Shown piece after piece: positions 35,614 to 44,960 of a stretch of 64,000 nucleotides of DNA (position 1 is the stretch's first letter; each line of letters begins with the position of its first letter). A program made the position numbers and the translations under genes. The notes beneath the pieces were generated by a model. The model had not been told where the DNA came from and searched no databases. It saw only the letters and a program-made list of their open reading frames with translations. This DNA comes from Gemmatimonadota bacterium (GTDB taxonomy: Bacteria; Gemmatimonadota; Gemmatimonadetes; Longimicrobiales; Gaopeijiaceae), in assembly GCA_022823365.1 (NCBI GenBank), contig JAJDXG010000054.1:1-64000 (forward strand). The letters are read 5' to 3'.

Positions 35614-36627
35614 ATGCCCCGGACCATAACCGTCATCCACGGAGACGGCATCGGCCCGGAGGTCATGGGCGCCACCCTGTCGGTGCTGGACGCGGCCGGC
35701 GCGGGGCTCGACTACGACGAACGGCTGGCGGGGATGACGGCGCTCGAGCAGGTGAACGATCCACTGCCCCCGACCACACTGGACTCCATCCGGGCGAACG
35801 GGGTTGCGCTCAAGGGACCGCTCACGACGCCGGTGGGCGGCGGGTTCCGGTCCATCAACGTCGCCATCCGCAAGGAATTCGACCTCTACGCCAACGTGCG
35901 GCCGGTGCGCACCTTCGTTCCCGGCGGACGCTATGAGGACATCGACCTGGTCCTCATCCGCGAGAACACCGAGGGGCTGTACGTCGGAGTGGAGCACTAC
36001 ATCGGCATGGAGGGCGATCCCCGGGCCGCGGCCGAGTCGGTCATGATCGTGACCCGCTTCGGCGCGGAGCGCATCTGCCGCTACGCATTCGAGTACGCCC
36101 GCCGGCACGGCCGCCGCAAGGTGACGCTGGCGCACAAGGCCAACATCCTCAAGTACACGCAGGGACTGTTCCTGGACGTGGGCAGGGAGCTGGCCGGCGA
36201 GTATCCGGACATCGAGTTCGAAGACCGCATCATCGACGCCACCGCGATGAACCTGGTGCTGAACCCGTACACCTTCGACGTGCTCGTGATGGAGAACATG
36301 TTCGGCGACATCGTGAGCGACCTGATGGCGGGGCTGGTGGGCGGCCTGGGCATGGCCCCCGCCGGCAACGTCGGCCGGGGCGTTGCGATGTTCGAGGCGG
36401 TCCACGGCTCGGCGCCGGACATCGCGGGGCGAGGCATCGCCAACCCGACTGCGCTCATGCTGGCCGCGTGCGCCATGCTCGACCACATCGGGCAACCGGA
36501 GACGGCCGCCCGCATCCGGGGGGCCATGCAGAAGGTGCTGAGTCGGCGCGCGACGGTGACCGGCGACCTCGGCGGCAGCGCCTCCACGCAGGAGTATGCG
36601 CAAGCCGTGATCGGGGCGCTGGACTAG
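35614..36627 (+). CDS. Isocitrate dehydrogenase, NAD-dependent type
   Basis: The 337-residue product belongs to the isocitrate/isopropylmalate dehydrogenase family. IHGDGIGPEVM is the N-terminal signature. FRSINVAIRKEFDLYANVRPVRT at nt 35845-35915 has the Ser-x-Asn-x-x-x-Arg pattern of isocitrate binding, and the later HGSAPDIAGRGIANPTA motif fits NAD rather than NADP use. The length matches the short NAD-type (eukaryotic IDH3-like, bacterial homolog) enzymes. Isopropylmalate or tartrate dehydrogenase is less likely. It is 10 bp downstream of the OFA carrier, last in the operon, and would channel imported carbon into the TCA cycle. Confidence 0.82.
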   Translation: MPRTITVIHGDGIGPEVMGATLSVLDAAGAGLDYDERLAGMTALEQVNDPLPPTTLDSIRANGVALKGPLTTPVGGGFRSINVAIRKEFDLYANVRPVRTFVPGGRYEDIDLVLIRENTEGLYVGVEHYIGMEGDPRAAAESVMIVTRFGAERICRYAFEYARRHGRRKVTLAHKANILKYTQGLFLDVGRELAGEYPDIEFEDRIIDATAMNLVLNPYTFDVLVMENMFGDIVSDLMAGLVGGLGMAPAGNVGRGVAMFEAVHGSAPDIAGRGIANPTALMLAACAMLDHIGQPETAARIRGAMQKVLSRRATVTGDLGGSASTQEYAQAVIGALD

Positions 36628-36657
36628 AATCGCGGGCCCCCGGGGCTGGTCTCCGCG

Positions 36658-39600
36658 CTACCTCTGCCGCTCGCGCACCTCGCGCACCAGCACGCTGCGG
36701 CTCACCGAGACCTCCGCGGCGGTGCCGAGCGCTTCCGGACGGACCCGGGACAAGTCCCGCACGATGCTCAGGATGCGCCCGGTTGAGCGGCTGGTCACGA
36801 TCGCGCCTTGTCCGCCGCTGTCGCGGTCCAGGGTGGTGAAGCCCTCGGGTCCGGCCAGCGTCACGCGCTCAAGCTCGTCCGCCCATCCCTCCTTGACCGG
36901 AACGGCGAAGAGGAATCCCGCGCCGCCATGGTCAACCTTCTCCGGGGTGAAGCTCATCGAGAACATGCGTCCTCCCGCCGCGTCGATCCCCTCCAGTCGG
37001 TATGGACCGGGCGACGTCGGAAGCTTCACCGGGGTATCCCACTCGAAGACGGGCTCCAGGCGCAGTTCCCCGTCCTGGATTCTGCCCCACAGCAGCAGCG
37101 TTCTTTCGACCGCCCTTCCACCCTGGGCGGCGGCCGGCGCCGGTGGAAGCCCCATCCTGTACTCGAGGGCCTTGGCGAAGCTGAAATCGCTGGTCCACGG
37201 CGGGTCGCAATAGGACATGAAGTCCCGGTAGCGGGCCGGACTGATCAGCCTGCCGAAGTCGCCACCCGTGCTGAAGTCGACGCCCCAGACGCCCGTATAG
37301 GCGTCGGGGTACGGGTAATCCGGATCGGGGCCCCCCGCGCCGCAGCCCGGAGCGTGCCGGAGGGTGAGGTTGTGGCCCAGTTCGTGGGCCAGCGTGCTGC
37401 CGAAGGGCCCGTCGCCGCGATAGACTCCTTCGACGTGTGACAGGGTCAGGGCGGCCCACCCGCCAATGTAGGCGATGCCCGCAAAGCCCCACGAGAAGGG
37501 ATAGCGCGAGGCTGGCCAGGCCAGGATGCCGTGATAGTATTCGTTGGTGCCCCCCGCTTCGATGAAACGTAGCAGGTGGATTTCGTCCCGAAGCCCGACC
37601 CCGCCCTCTTCCGTTGTATCGGCCTGGGTGACGTAGGGCTCGCGCTGCTTGACGTTCAAATCGGAGAGCGGCAACAGAGCCCGGGTCTCCTGCAGCGCCG
37701 CGTGGGAGTCGCTGGCGGCCATGTCCTTCACCAGGGCCGCGACCAATGCGTTGTCGCCTCTGCTCACCTCGGAAGAAAACGCGACCGGGACGAGCGTCAC
37801 GTCGAGCGGAGGCAGCGTGCGCACGTCCAGCGACTGCCGACCGGTCGCCGGAATGCGCATCTGGCTGCCCGTGAGCGTCGACAGAGTGCTGTCCGGGTCG
37901 ATCTCGACCACCATCTCCAGGCCGGGCTGCATGACGGAATCGGGGATCATGGCGTTGAAGGAGGCGCTCAGGCTGCTCTCGTCCACCCTTCTGGGAAGCC
38001 CGGAAGGCGGGGTCAGGTCGGCAACGTGGATCTCCTCATCGTCGAGATAGAAGGTGGCCCGCGCGGAAGGACGGTACGAGTTCAGGAAATCGGCGGTCGC
38101 GAAGACCCGCAGCAGCGCCTCGCGGTCCGCGACCAGGGGCACCTTGCCGGCGTAGGACTGCGTGGCCTGGACGAGATAGGCGGCCTGCGCTTCGACCTTC
38201 AGATCCGGGGGGTTGACCAGCACCAGCGGGTCGCCCGAGACGGGTGTCATGCCCTCGAAGCAGAGGAAGGAGCCGCACTCGTCGGGGGGCGCTTCCGGCA
38301 GGGAGTCGAACTGGATGTACTGCGAGACGCTGCCTTCCCGGCGGGTCACCGTAACCAGTCGGCTGAGGGTATCTCCCGCGGCGATCGAAACGACCGTCGA
38401 GCGCGGCTCGCCCCCGCGGGCGCCGAACACCAGGCGCATGTCGAACGGGGCGCCCTCTCTCACCGCGATACCGATCTCCGCGGGTCCTTCGGCCAGTGGG
38501 TCCTCGCTATCCGTTCTTACGGCCTCCAGCGTAAGCGGGAACGGATCGGTCAGATTGTCCTCCAGCCAGACCACCTCCAGTCCCGTCATGCCTGCGAACA
38601 GTCCGCGGGGCAGCTCGGTCAGCGAGTTCCCGTACGCCGAGAGGAACTCCAGGTCGGGCGTGCCGTCGAAAACCCCCTCGGGCAACGCGGTCAGCCCGTT
38701 TCCCTGCATCCAGAGCGTGTCCAGGCTGGCGAGGTCGTCGAACACGCCGTTAGGCACCTCGGCGACGCGGTTGCGGGAGAAGCTGAGGTAATCGAGCTCG
38801 GAGAGGCCCTCGAACACGCCCTCCGGGAGTCCCGTGAGCCGATTCAGGGTCATGCTCAACTTCTCGATGGCGGCGAGGTTGGCGAACGGGCTGTCGGGCA
38901 GCGCGGTCAGTCGGTTCCCCCCGATGAACAGCTGCCTGAGTTCGGTGAGGTTGTCGAAAACGTCATCGGGCAGGGTTCCCAGCCGGTTGCTGGTGAAAAA
39001 CAGCTCCGTAACGCTGGTGATGTTGTCGAAGACGCCTGCGTTCAACTCGGTCAGGCGGTTGCCGGAGAACGTCAGGAACTCCAGGCTGGTCAGATCGTCG
39101 AAAGCGCCTTCAGGCAACGAAGACAGCAGGTTCCCCGACAGGTCGAGCGCCTTCAGCTCGGAGAGGTTGTCGAAAACGCCGTCGGGCAGGGTCCCCAGCG
39201 CGTTGTCCTCGAGCCATAGGCTGTCCAGAGCCGTCAGGTCGGCGAAGATCCCCTCGGGCACGGTGGTCAGCCAGTTGTCGTCGAGATAGAGCTTCTTCAG
39301 GGCCGTGAATCCGGCGAAGCTGCTGTCGGGCAGTGCGGTCAGCGCGTTGCCCGAAAGATCGAGGTATTCCAGCCCGGTGAGTGCTGCGAAGACGCCTTCC
39401 GGGAGCGATGCCAGCAGGTTCTCCTCGAGATTCAGGGTGTCGAGGTTTGCGACATCGGCGAAGACGCTGTCGGGCAGCCCTCTCAGGAAGTTGTGGCTGA
39501 GATCCAGGAACACGAGGCCGCGCAGCCCCTCGAAATCACCGTCCTTGAGGGAGATGATGCGCTCGTCCTCGCCGTCGGCTCCCGCCATGTCCATGAACAC

Positions 39601-40215
39601 CGTGCCGGTCCCGCCGGGACCGGATGGCCGGGACTCGCATGAGGTCGGCGCGCCGCCGCGTTCGAATTCACCCGCCATCGCTTCCGCGCAATCGGGGGCC
39701 GACGCGGAGGTGGTGTCCTCGTGCGGACCGCTGACGTCAAGGCGCCTGAGACGCGCAAGCAGTCCGGCGCTCACCTGTGCGCAGTCTTCACGGTTGGTCG
39801 CGGCCATGAGCGCGTCCCGAACCTGTGGAGTCCGACCGCAGACACCGTCGGTCGACGAACTGTTCACCGACGCCTGCACCACGGCGCTCAGGTCTCCGGC
39901 CACGACGGTGATCGCAGCCGTCCCCGTCGAGACCGCCGTCGCGACGCCATCCTGACTCACCGAAACGACCGAGGCATCATCGCTTGTCCACGTGAACGGC
40001 GCGCGCACGGCATTGCCGTGCTGGTCCAGCACGGTAACGGTGAGTTCCGCCGTCTCACCGGGGACACCGAGCTCGACCTCGGCCGGGGAGATCGCGAGCG
40101 AAGCCGCGCGCGGCGGTTCCGGTTCAGTGACGTCCTGGACATCGCCGCACGCGATCAGCGCCGCCAGCGCCACGCCCGTGGCCAGTCGCTTCGGATGATG
40201 TGAAGAAAGGCTCAT
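36658..40215 (-). CDS. Lipoprotein: BIG2 domain, LxxLP-type LRRs, metzincin-like protease domain
   Basis: The product has 1185 residues from ATG 40215. The lipoprotein signal is VALAALIACG, followed by one BIG2 domain (about residues 35-115). About fifteen 24-residue leucine-rich repeats follow, of the LxxLPxGxFxxLxxLxxLxLxxN kind, unlike the IP-type repeats of the 4131-8864 gene. The C-terminal half (from AYLVQATQSYAGKVPLV) is clearly paralogous to that protein: both contain QPGLEMVVEIDP and end in a matching beta-rich domain. The zinc motif is HELGHNLTLRH (His944 to His954), with a possible Met-turn in FMSYCDPP. The protein probably sits on the cell surface. The ORF stays open to 40617, but that extension has no export signal. 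Confidence 0.88.
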   Translation of the reverse strand: MSLSSHHPKRLATGVALAALIACGDVQDVTEPEPPRAASLAISPAEVELGVPGETAELTVTVLDQHGNAVRAPFTWTSDDASVVSVSQDGVATAVSTGTAAITVVAGDLSAVVQASVNSSSTDGVCGRTPQVRDALMAATNREDCAQVSAGLLARLRRLDVSGPHEDTTSASAPDCAEAMAGEFERGGAPTSCESRPSGPGGTGTVFMDMAGADGEDERIISLKDGDFEGLRGLVFLDLSHNFLRGLPDSVFADVANLDTLNLEENLLASLPEGVFAALTGLEYLDLSGNALTALPDSSFAGFTALKKLYLDDNWLTTVPEGIFADLTALDSLWLEDNALGTLPDGVFDNLSELKALDLSGNLLSSLPEGAFDDLTSLEFLTFSGNRLTELNAGVFDNITSVTELFFTSNRLGTLPDDVFDNLTELRQLFIGGNRLTALPDSPFANLAAIEKLSMTLNRLTGLPEGVFEGLSELDYLSFSRNRVAEVPNGVFDDLASLDTLWMQGNGLTALPEGVFDGTPDLEFLSAYGNSLTELPRGLFAGMTGLEVVWLEDNLTDPFPLTLEAVRTDSEDPLAEGPAEIGIAVREGAPFDMRLVFGARGGEPRSTVVSIAAGDTLSRLVTVTRREGSVSQYIQFDSLPEAPPDECGSFLCFEGMTPVSGDPLVLVNPPDLKVEAQAAYLVQATQSYAGKVPLVADREALLRVFATADFLNSYRPSARATFYLDDEEIHVADLTPPSGLPRRVDESSLSASFNAMIPDSVMQPGLEMVVEIDPDSTLSTLTGSQMRIPATGRQSLDVRTLPPLDVTLVPVAFSSEVSRGDNALVAALVKDMAASDSHAALQETRALLPLSDLNVKQREPYVTQADTTEEGGVGLRDEIHLLRFIEAGGTNEYYHGILAWPASRYPFSWGFAGIAYIGGWAALTLSHVEGVYRGDGPFGSTLAHELGHNLTLRHAPGCGAGGPDPDYPYPDAYTGVWGVDFSTGGDFGRLISPARYRDFMSYCDPPWTSDFSFAKALEYRMGLPPAPAAAQGGRAVERTLLLWGRIQDGELRLEPVFEWDTPVKLPTSPGPYRLEGIDAAGGRMFSMSFTPEKVDHGGAGFLFAVPVKEGWADELERVTLAGPEGFTTLDRDSGGQGAIVTSRSTGRILSIVRDLSRVRPEALGTAAEVSVSRSVLVREVRERQR

Positions 40216-40474
40216 GGCTATATTCGCCCAGACCTTTGGTGGCGCATTCCAACTCCATGCGGCACCTGTGCGGGGTGGACCGATTGTCCCCCGGCCGGGT
40301 GCATCCTCATTCAAATCGGGGGGATCGACGTTACCCGCAGGCTCGGCACCGACGCAAGGGGCGACACCTTGCCGTGACAAGGCCTGTGAACACATCCTTT
40401 CGCGGCGGCACTGCCGGTAACATGAGCCCGACCCAATGGCCGGCGAGATGCTCTGACAGGACGGACAGGGACCC

Positions 40475-40807
40475 ATGGGTTTTCGTGACCTGATCGCAGA
40501 CGAAATCCAGTGCTCGCGGTGCGGCGAACTCCGCGACCGCAGCGACGTCGACCGGCTGCTCTGGTGTGTCGGCTGCCGCGGCCGCGCACGATTGATCGCC
40601 GCCCGCAAGGCACGCATCGCGGCGACGGTTCTGGCGGCCGTCGTAGCGGGCTACATCTGGGGCATCATCCGCCCGACCGACGTGGTGATCGGCGGCTGGA
40701 TCGCCACCGTCATCGCGGCCTACTGGATCGGAGGCAAGCTGGCCCGCGAGATCTTCTACGGCATCGAGCGCTCCAACAGGAAGCGCTATCCCGGCAGCAC
40801 CGGCTGA
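40475..40807 (+). CDS. Small zinc-ribbon membrane protein
   Basis: The 110-residue product has a CxxC...CxxC zinc-ribbon pattern at the N-terminus (CSRCGEL at 13-19 and CVGC at about 31-34), then two predicted membrane helices (AATVLAAVVAGYIWGII and VVIGGWIATVIAAYWIGG). ATG 40475 follows AGGGA. I do not recognise a family. It stands alone between the divergent LRR lipoprotein and the acyl-CoA dehydrogenase. Confidence 0.7.
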   Translation: MGFRDLIADEIQCSRCGELRDRSDVDRLLWCVGCRGRARLIAARKARIAATVLAAVVAGYIWGIIRPTDVVIGGWIATVIAAYWIGGKLAREIFYGIERSNRKRYPGSTG

Positions 40808-40927
40808 GCCCGCGAGGCGCCTCTTCGCTCTGACGGACGCCGGGGGAGGGGACGATCTCCGTGTCCGCCTTGTTTTCCGTTAGCTTCCCTGCGCATCTCC
40901 AGGACCGTCGGCGACAGGGGCACCCTC

Positions 40928-42112
40928 ATGGCGGAAAAATTTCAGGGTTTCGACTTCTACGATCTGGACTCCGCGCTCAGCGAGGAGGAGCGGATGATCC
41001 GGGACGCCATCCGCGAGTGGGTGGAGGAAGAGGTCATCCCGATCATCGGCGAGGCCTACTACGAACGCAGGTTTCCGCGCTCGCTCATCCCCGGGCTGGG
41101 CGAGCTCGGGGTCCTGGGGGCCAACCTGCCGGAGGAGTACGGCTGCGCCGGCCTCAACAACGTCGCCTACGGGCTCATCATGCAGGAACTCGAGCGTGGG
41201 GACTCGGGGCTGCGCTCGTTCGTGTCGGTGCAGGGTGCGCTGGTCATGTACCCCATCCATGCCTTCGGCTCCGAGGAGCACCGCCGCGAGTGGCTCCCTC
41301 GCCTGGCCTCGGCGGACGCCATCGGGTGCTTCGGCCTCACCGAGCCCGACTACGGCTCCAACCCGGCGGGAATGATCACCACCGCGAAGAAGACCGCCGA
41401 CGGATGGGTGCTGAACGGCACCAAGATGTGGATCACCAACGGCTCCATGGCCGATGTCGCGGTCATCTGGGCTCAGACCGACGCGCCCGACAACCCCAAA
41501 GGCATCCGCGGGTTCGTCGTGCCCACCGACACCCCCGGCTTCAGCGCGCGCGACCAGACCGGGAAGCTCTCGCTGCTCGCCTCGGACACCAGCGAGCTCG
41601 CGCTGCAGGACGTGCACGTCCCCGACGACGCGCTCATGCCCGGCAGCACGGGCCTCAGGAGCCCGCTCATGTGCCTCACCCAGGCGCGCTACGGTATCGC
41701 GTGGGGCGTGGTGGGCGCCGCCATGGCCTGCTTCCACGAGGCGCTCGGCTACAGCAGGCAGCGGGTCATGTTCGACACGGTGATCGGCGCCAAGCAGATC
41801 CAGCAGGTGCGCATCGCGGACATGCTCACCGGCATCACTCAAGGCCAGCTGCTGGCACTGCAGGTCGGCCGCCTGAAGGACGAGGGCAAAGTGACGCCGC
41901 AACAGGTGTCGCTGGCCAAGCGGGCCAACTGCCACATGGCGTGCGAGGTGGCGCGGGAGGCCCGGCGGCTGCTGGGCGCCAACGGCATCCTGGTGGAGTA
42001 TTCGGCCATGCGCCACATGGCCAACCTGGAGTCGGTGTACACGTACGAGGGTACGCACGACATCCACTCCCTCATCCTGGGACAGGCGATGACCGGGCTG
42101 TCCGCCTTCTGA
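40928..42112 (+). CDS. gcdH: Glutaryl-CoA dehydrogenase
   Basis: This FAD enzyme oxidises and decarboxylates glutaryl-CoA to crotonyl-CoA in lysine and tryptophan breakdown, passing electrons to ETF. The 394-residue protein has the GCDH pattern rather than that of general acyl-CoA dehydrogenases: RGDSGLRSFVSVQGALVM, GCFGLTEPDYGSNPAGM, ARYGIAWGVVGA, QVGRLKDEGKVTPQQVSL, and the catalytic base Glu374 in TYEGTHDIHSLILG. It acts in the cytoplasm. No other lysine-degradation gene is beside it; tRNA-Lys follows 54 bp later, apparently by chance. Confidence 0.88.
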   Translation: MAEKFQGFDFYDLDSALSEEERMIRDAIREWVEEEVIPIIGEAYYERRFPRSLIPGLGELGVLGANLPEEYGCAGLNNVAYGLIMQELERGDSGLRSFVSVQGALVMYPIHAFGSEEHRREWLPRLASADAIGCFGLTEPDYGSNPAGMITTAKKTADGWVLNGTKMWITNGSMADVAVIWAQTDAPDNPKGIRGFVVPTDTPGFSARDQTGKLSLLASDTSELALQDVHVPDDALMPGSTGLRSPLMCLTQARYGIAWGVVGAAMACFHEALGYSRQRVMFDTVIGAKQIQQVRIADMLTGITQGQLLALQVGRLKDEGKVTPQQVSLAKRANCHMACEVAREARRLLGANGILVEYSAMRHMANLESVYTYEGTHDIHSLILGQAMTGLSAF

Positions 42113-42166
42113 CCTTGACCCCCGACCCGGCGCGGCGCAGGTTACCTGCCCGGCGCGACATTGCCC

Positions 42167-42239
42167 GCCTCGCTAGCTCAACTGGTAGAGCAACTGACTC
42201 TTAATCAGTAGGTTCGGGGTTCGAGTCCCTGGCGGGGCA
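42167..42239 (+). tRNA. tRNA-Lys (anticodon CTT)
   Basis: The 73-nt cloverleaf has a seven-pair acceptor stem (GCCTCGC with GCGGGGC, one G-U pair), D arm AGCTCAACTGGTAGAGC, anticodon stem ACTGA/TCAGT with loop CTCTTAA (anticodon CTT at 42200-42202), and T arm with GGTTCGAGTCC. The discriminator is A. The CCA end is not encoded. Confidence 0.97.
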
Positions 42240-42261
42240 TTGCCGGTAACCGGAGACCCAC

Positions 42262-43050
42262 ATGTACGCTCCTCTGCCGGACCCCCGACGGTGGGCGTCC
42301 GGTCGCCTTCTCGGCGTCAGCCTGTTGATCGTCGCCGCGTCCGCATGCGGAACCCGGGACGACGCGCCAGGTGGGGTCGGCGCGGTCGATTCCCCGGCGG
42401 CGCAGCTGGTCGAGCGCTCCATCGCCTTCCACGACCCCGAGGGAGTGTGGGGTTCGCGCGCAATTGAAATGGTCTGGTTCGGGACCGGTTCGGACGGCGG
42501 CGAGCGCGTCTCGGTGGATCTCAGCTTCGGTTCGGACGAGAGCGACTTTGCTTTTTCCGGCCGCTATGCGGGATCGAGTATCGAATACGAGGTTTCGGGC
42601 GAGGTCTGGGCCGCCACGGTTGACGGCGACGGTTCGCCGGACGAGGAGACCCTCGCTCGAATGCGGCTCGACCGCGAGGACGGCGTCTTCTGGCGCAGCT
42701 ACTACGGCTTCCTGGCCGGCCTGCCCATGAAGATCGCGGACCCGGGCGCCCGTCTGGTACCGGAGGTGGCGGAGACGACGTTCGAAGGGCGGGACGTCCA
42801 CTCGGTGCGGGTGACGTACGATCCGGAGGTGGGCGGCGACACCTGGTACTTCTACTTCGATGCGGACACCGCGGAGCTCGTGGGCTGCCGCTTCTACCAC
42901 GACGAGAGCGCCAACGACGGAGAGTACATCACGTTCGAGGGGCTGGCCGAAGGGGGCGGCTTGCGCCTGCCGCGCTACCGCGAGTGGTACACCAACGCCG
43001 GCGACCGCTTTCTGGGCTCGGACGAGATCCGCTCCGTCACCGTGAGGTGA
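42262..43050 (+). CDS. DUF6503-like lipoprotein
   Basis: The 262-residue product starts 22 bp after the tRNA, with GGAGA upstream of ATG 42262. The lipobox is LLIVAASAC. The mature part is beta-rich: AFHDPEGVWGSRAIEMVW, VRVTYDPEVGGDTWYFYFDADT split over nt 42805-42870, and LRLPRYREWYTN. It resembles the DUF6503 family of periplasmic proteins, and the fold may be of the LolA/LolB lipid-binding kind. No catalytic residue is evident and the role is unknown. Confidence 0.7.
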   Translation: MYAPLPDPRRWASGRLLGVSLLIVAASACGTRDDAPGGVGAVDSPAAQLVERSIAFHDPEGVWGSRAIEMVWFGTGSDGGERVSVDLSFGSDESDFAFSGRYAGSSIEYEVSGEVWAATVDGDGSPDEETLARMRLDREDGVFWRSYYGFLAGLPMKIADPGARLVPEVAETTFEGRDVHSVRVTYDPEVGGDTWYFYFDADTAELVGCRFYHDESANDGEYITFEGLAEGGGLRLPRYREWYTNAGDRFLGSDEIRSVTVR

Positions 43051-43083
43051 TGCGCTCTTCGCTGGAAGTCCCCGCGCGCCTCC

Positions 43084-44790
43084 CTACATCGAGAATACCG
43101 ACCTGCCTCGCGAGAACGTCTCCAGGATCGGGATGAACTCCAGGTTCGCCGGGTCCGCGGTCAGCGGGCTCTCGTCCAGGATCACCAGATCCGCCTGCTT
43201 GCCGACCGTGATCGAGCCCTTGGTGTCCTCCTCGAAATACTGGTAGGCGCCGCCGAGCGTCACAGCGTGAAGCGCCTGCATCACGGTCAGCCGCTGATGC
43301 GGCCCCAGGATGTGCCCGCTGCGGGTCTTGCGGTTCACCGCGATCGACACCAGGCGCATCATGTGCGGCGGGACCACCGAGGCGTCGTTGTGGATGGTGA
43401 AGTTCACTCCCCGTTCCAGCGCCCAGCCCATCGGGCTGGTGTTGTTGCCCCGATACTCGCCGAAGCTGATCCTGTGCCAGTCGCCCCAGAAGAACGCGTG
43501 CGCCGCGAAGAACGACGGCACGATGTTCAGCACGGCGGAGCGATCCAGCTGGTCGTCGCGCATGAGCTGGGCGTGGATGATGACGGAGCGGTGATCGGGC
43601 ATCGGATCCATGCCCGCAACCGCCTCGTCCACCCCGTCGATCATCAGGTCCATGGCCGCGTCGCCGTTGGCGTGGACGATGATCGGAATGCCTCCCCGGA
43701 TGAGTTCGGCCGCGGCGGACTTGTATTCGTCGGGGATCATGACGCCGTAGGCCACGTAGTCCGGCGGGGCTCCGGGGGGGCCTTCTTCGTAGGGGATCGT
43801 GACCCATGCCGTGCGGCCCTGCGGGGAGCCGTCGAGCATCAGCTTCACCCCGCCGATCCGGAAGCCGCCCTGGTAGTCGCGCCTGTAGCCTATGCTCGCC
43901 AGGTCCGTGGGCGTCTCGTTGAAGCGCGCGAAGGCCGCGACGTCCGCCTTGAAGGGCTCGCGGTTCGCGGCCGCCTGGAACGCCTCGGCCTGCGCCGGGC
44001 CGGTGCCGCCGTCCTGGATGGTGGTCGTGCCGTGGCTCAGGTAGATGTCGATCGACCGGCGAATCAGGTCGTCGAGCTCCTCGCCCGACGGGGTGGCGCG
44101 ACGATCGAATGCGAGCAGTCCGCGGGCGGTCTCCTCCAGCACCCCGTTGGGCTCCATCGAGCCGTCCATGCGCCGCACGTGGCCGCCGGGCGGATCGGGG
44201 GTGTCGGCGGTGATGTTGCTGGCCGCGAGCGTGGCGGAGTTGGTCGTGGTCAGGTGCCCCGACACGTGGGTAAGGATGATGGGATGTTCGGTCGACGCGC
44301 GGTCGAGATCCTCGCGCGTGGGATGCCGGCCCTCCTCGAGCAGCGAGTCGTCGTAGCCGCGCCCGGTCACCACTTCTCCGGGAGGGATGTCGTGCTCGTC
44401 GATCCACGCACGGACCTTGCGCACGACGTCGTCGATGTTGTTGACGTCGCCCACCGGCGGCGGGTGCAGCCCCAGCGACGTCTGGTCGCGCCCCGCGCCC
44501 AGGAAGTGGCCGTGCGAGTCGATGAAGCCGGGGAGAAGCGCATTGTCCCCCAGGTCGACCACCCGGGTGGCAGGCCCCTGGAGCGCCATCACCTCATCCA
44601 TCGATCCGGCGGCCACGATGGTCTCGCCGCGCACCGCGACCGCCTCCACCGTGGGTTGCTGCGGATCCATGGTGACGATGTTGTCGCCATGGAAGATCGT
44701 GTCCGCGGGGTCGGCTTGCGGAGCACAACCCGCGAGTACGACGGAAAGGGTAACCGCGAAAACGGTGAGGGCGTGACGTGACCTGCGCAT
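43084..44790 (-). CDS. Amidohydrolase family 3 (YtcJ-like) lipoprotein, copy 1
   Basis: The 568-residue product starts at ATG 44790 with GGAGGG upstream and has a lipobox (LSVVLAGC). It is a metal-dependent amidohydrolase: the first metal motif is in LLPGFIDSHGHF, and later His residues lie in VSGHLTTTNSA, PIIVHANGDAAMD and VIIHAQLM; the barrel closes with GSITVGKQADLVILDESPL. YtcJ-type enzymes hydrolyse amide bonds of N-substituted amides. It diverges from xsc and is clearly paralogous to the gene at 48189-49916 on the other side of xsc-tpa. This suggests that it releases taurine, or another substrate, from N-acyl conjugates in the periplasm (inference). Confidence 0.85.
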   Translation of the reverse strand: MRRSRHALTVFAVTLSVVLAGCAPQADPADTIFHGDNIVTMDPQQPTVEAVAVRGETIVAAGSMDEVMALQGPATRVVDLGDNALLPGFIDSHGHFLGAGRDQTSLGLHPPPVGDVNNIDDVVRKVRAWIDEHDIPPGEVVTGRGYDDSLLEEGRHPTREDLDRASTEHPIILTHVSGHLTTTNSATLAASNITADTPDPPGGHVRRMDGSMEPNGVLEETARGLLAFDRRATPSGEELDDLIRRSIDIYLSHGTTTIQDGGTGPAQAEAFQAAANREPFKADVAAFARFNETPTDLASIGYRRDYQGGFRIGGVKLMLDGSPQGRTAWVTIPYEEGPPGAPPDYVAYGVMIPDEYKSAAAELIRGGIPIIVHANGDAAMDLMIDGVDEAVAGMDPMPDHRSVIIHAQLMRDDQLDRSAVLNIVPSFFAAHAFFWGDWHRISFGEYRGNNTSPMGWALERGVNFTIHNDASVVPPHMMRLVSIAVNRKTRSGHILGPHQRLTVMQALHAVTLGGAYQYFEEDTKGSITVGKQADLVILDESPLTADPANLEFIPILETFSRGRSVFSM

Positions 44791-44825
44791 GATTCCCTCC
44801 GGGCCTGCTTGAGACTGACTCCGCC

Positions 44826-44855
44826 ACCGTACGCCGGTGCCTCACGCCGCGTCAA
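44826..44855 (-). promoter_or_regulatory. Candidate promoter for the amidohydrolase gene
   Basis: On the minus strand TTGACG (44855-44850) and TACGGT (44831-44826) are separated by 18 bp, about 35 bp upstream of the ATG at 44790. A TTGACA hexamer also lies on the plus strand at 44918-44923 upstream of xsc, but no clear -10 pairs with it. Confidence 0.45.
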
Positions 44856-44960
44856 GCCGGAGCCCCGGCGGGGTCCCCGCAGCGCCTTGCCAGCGGCGGC
44901 GGCACGCGCCTACTTACTTGACACGGATTCCCGGGAACGCCCAACACGGCGAGGCTGCAC

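Noticed and set aside
42115-42147. TTGACC/TTACCT promoter before tRNA-Lys
   Set aside because: The spacer is 21 bp, too long for a standard sigma-70 promoter.
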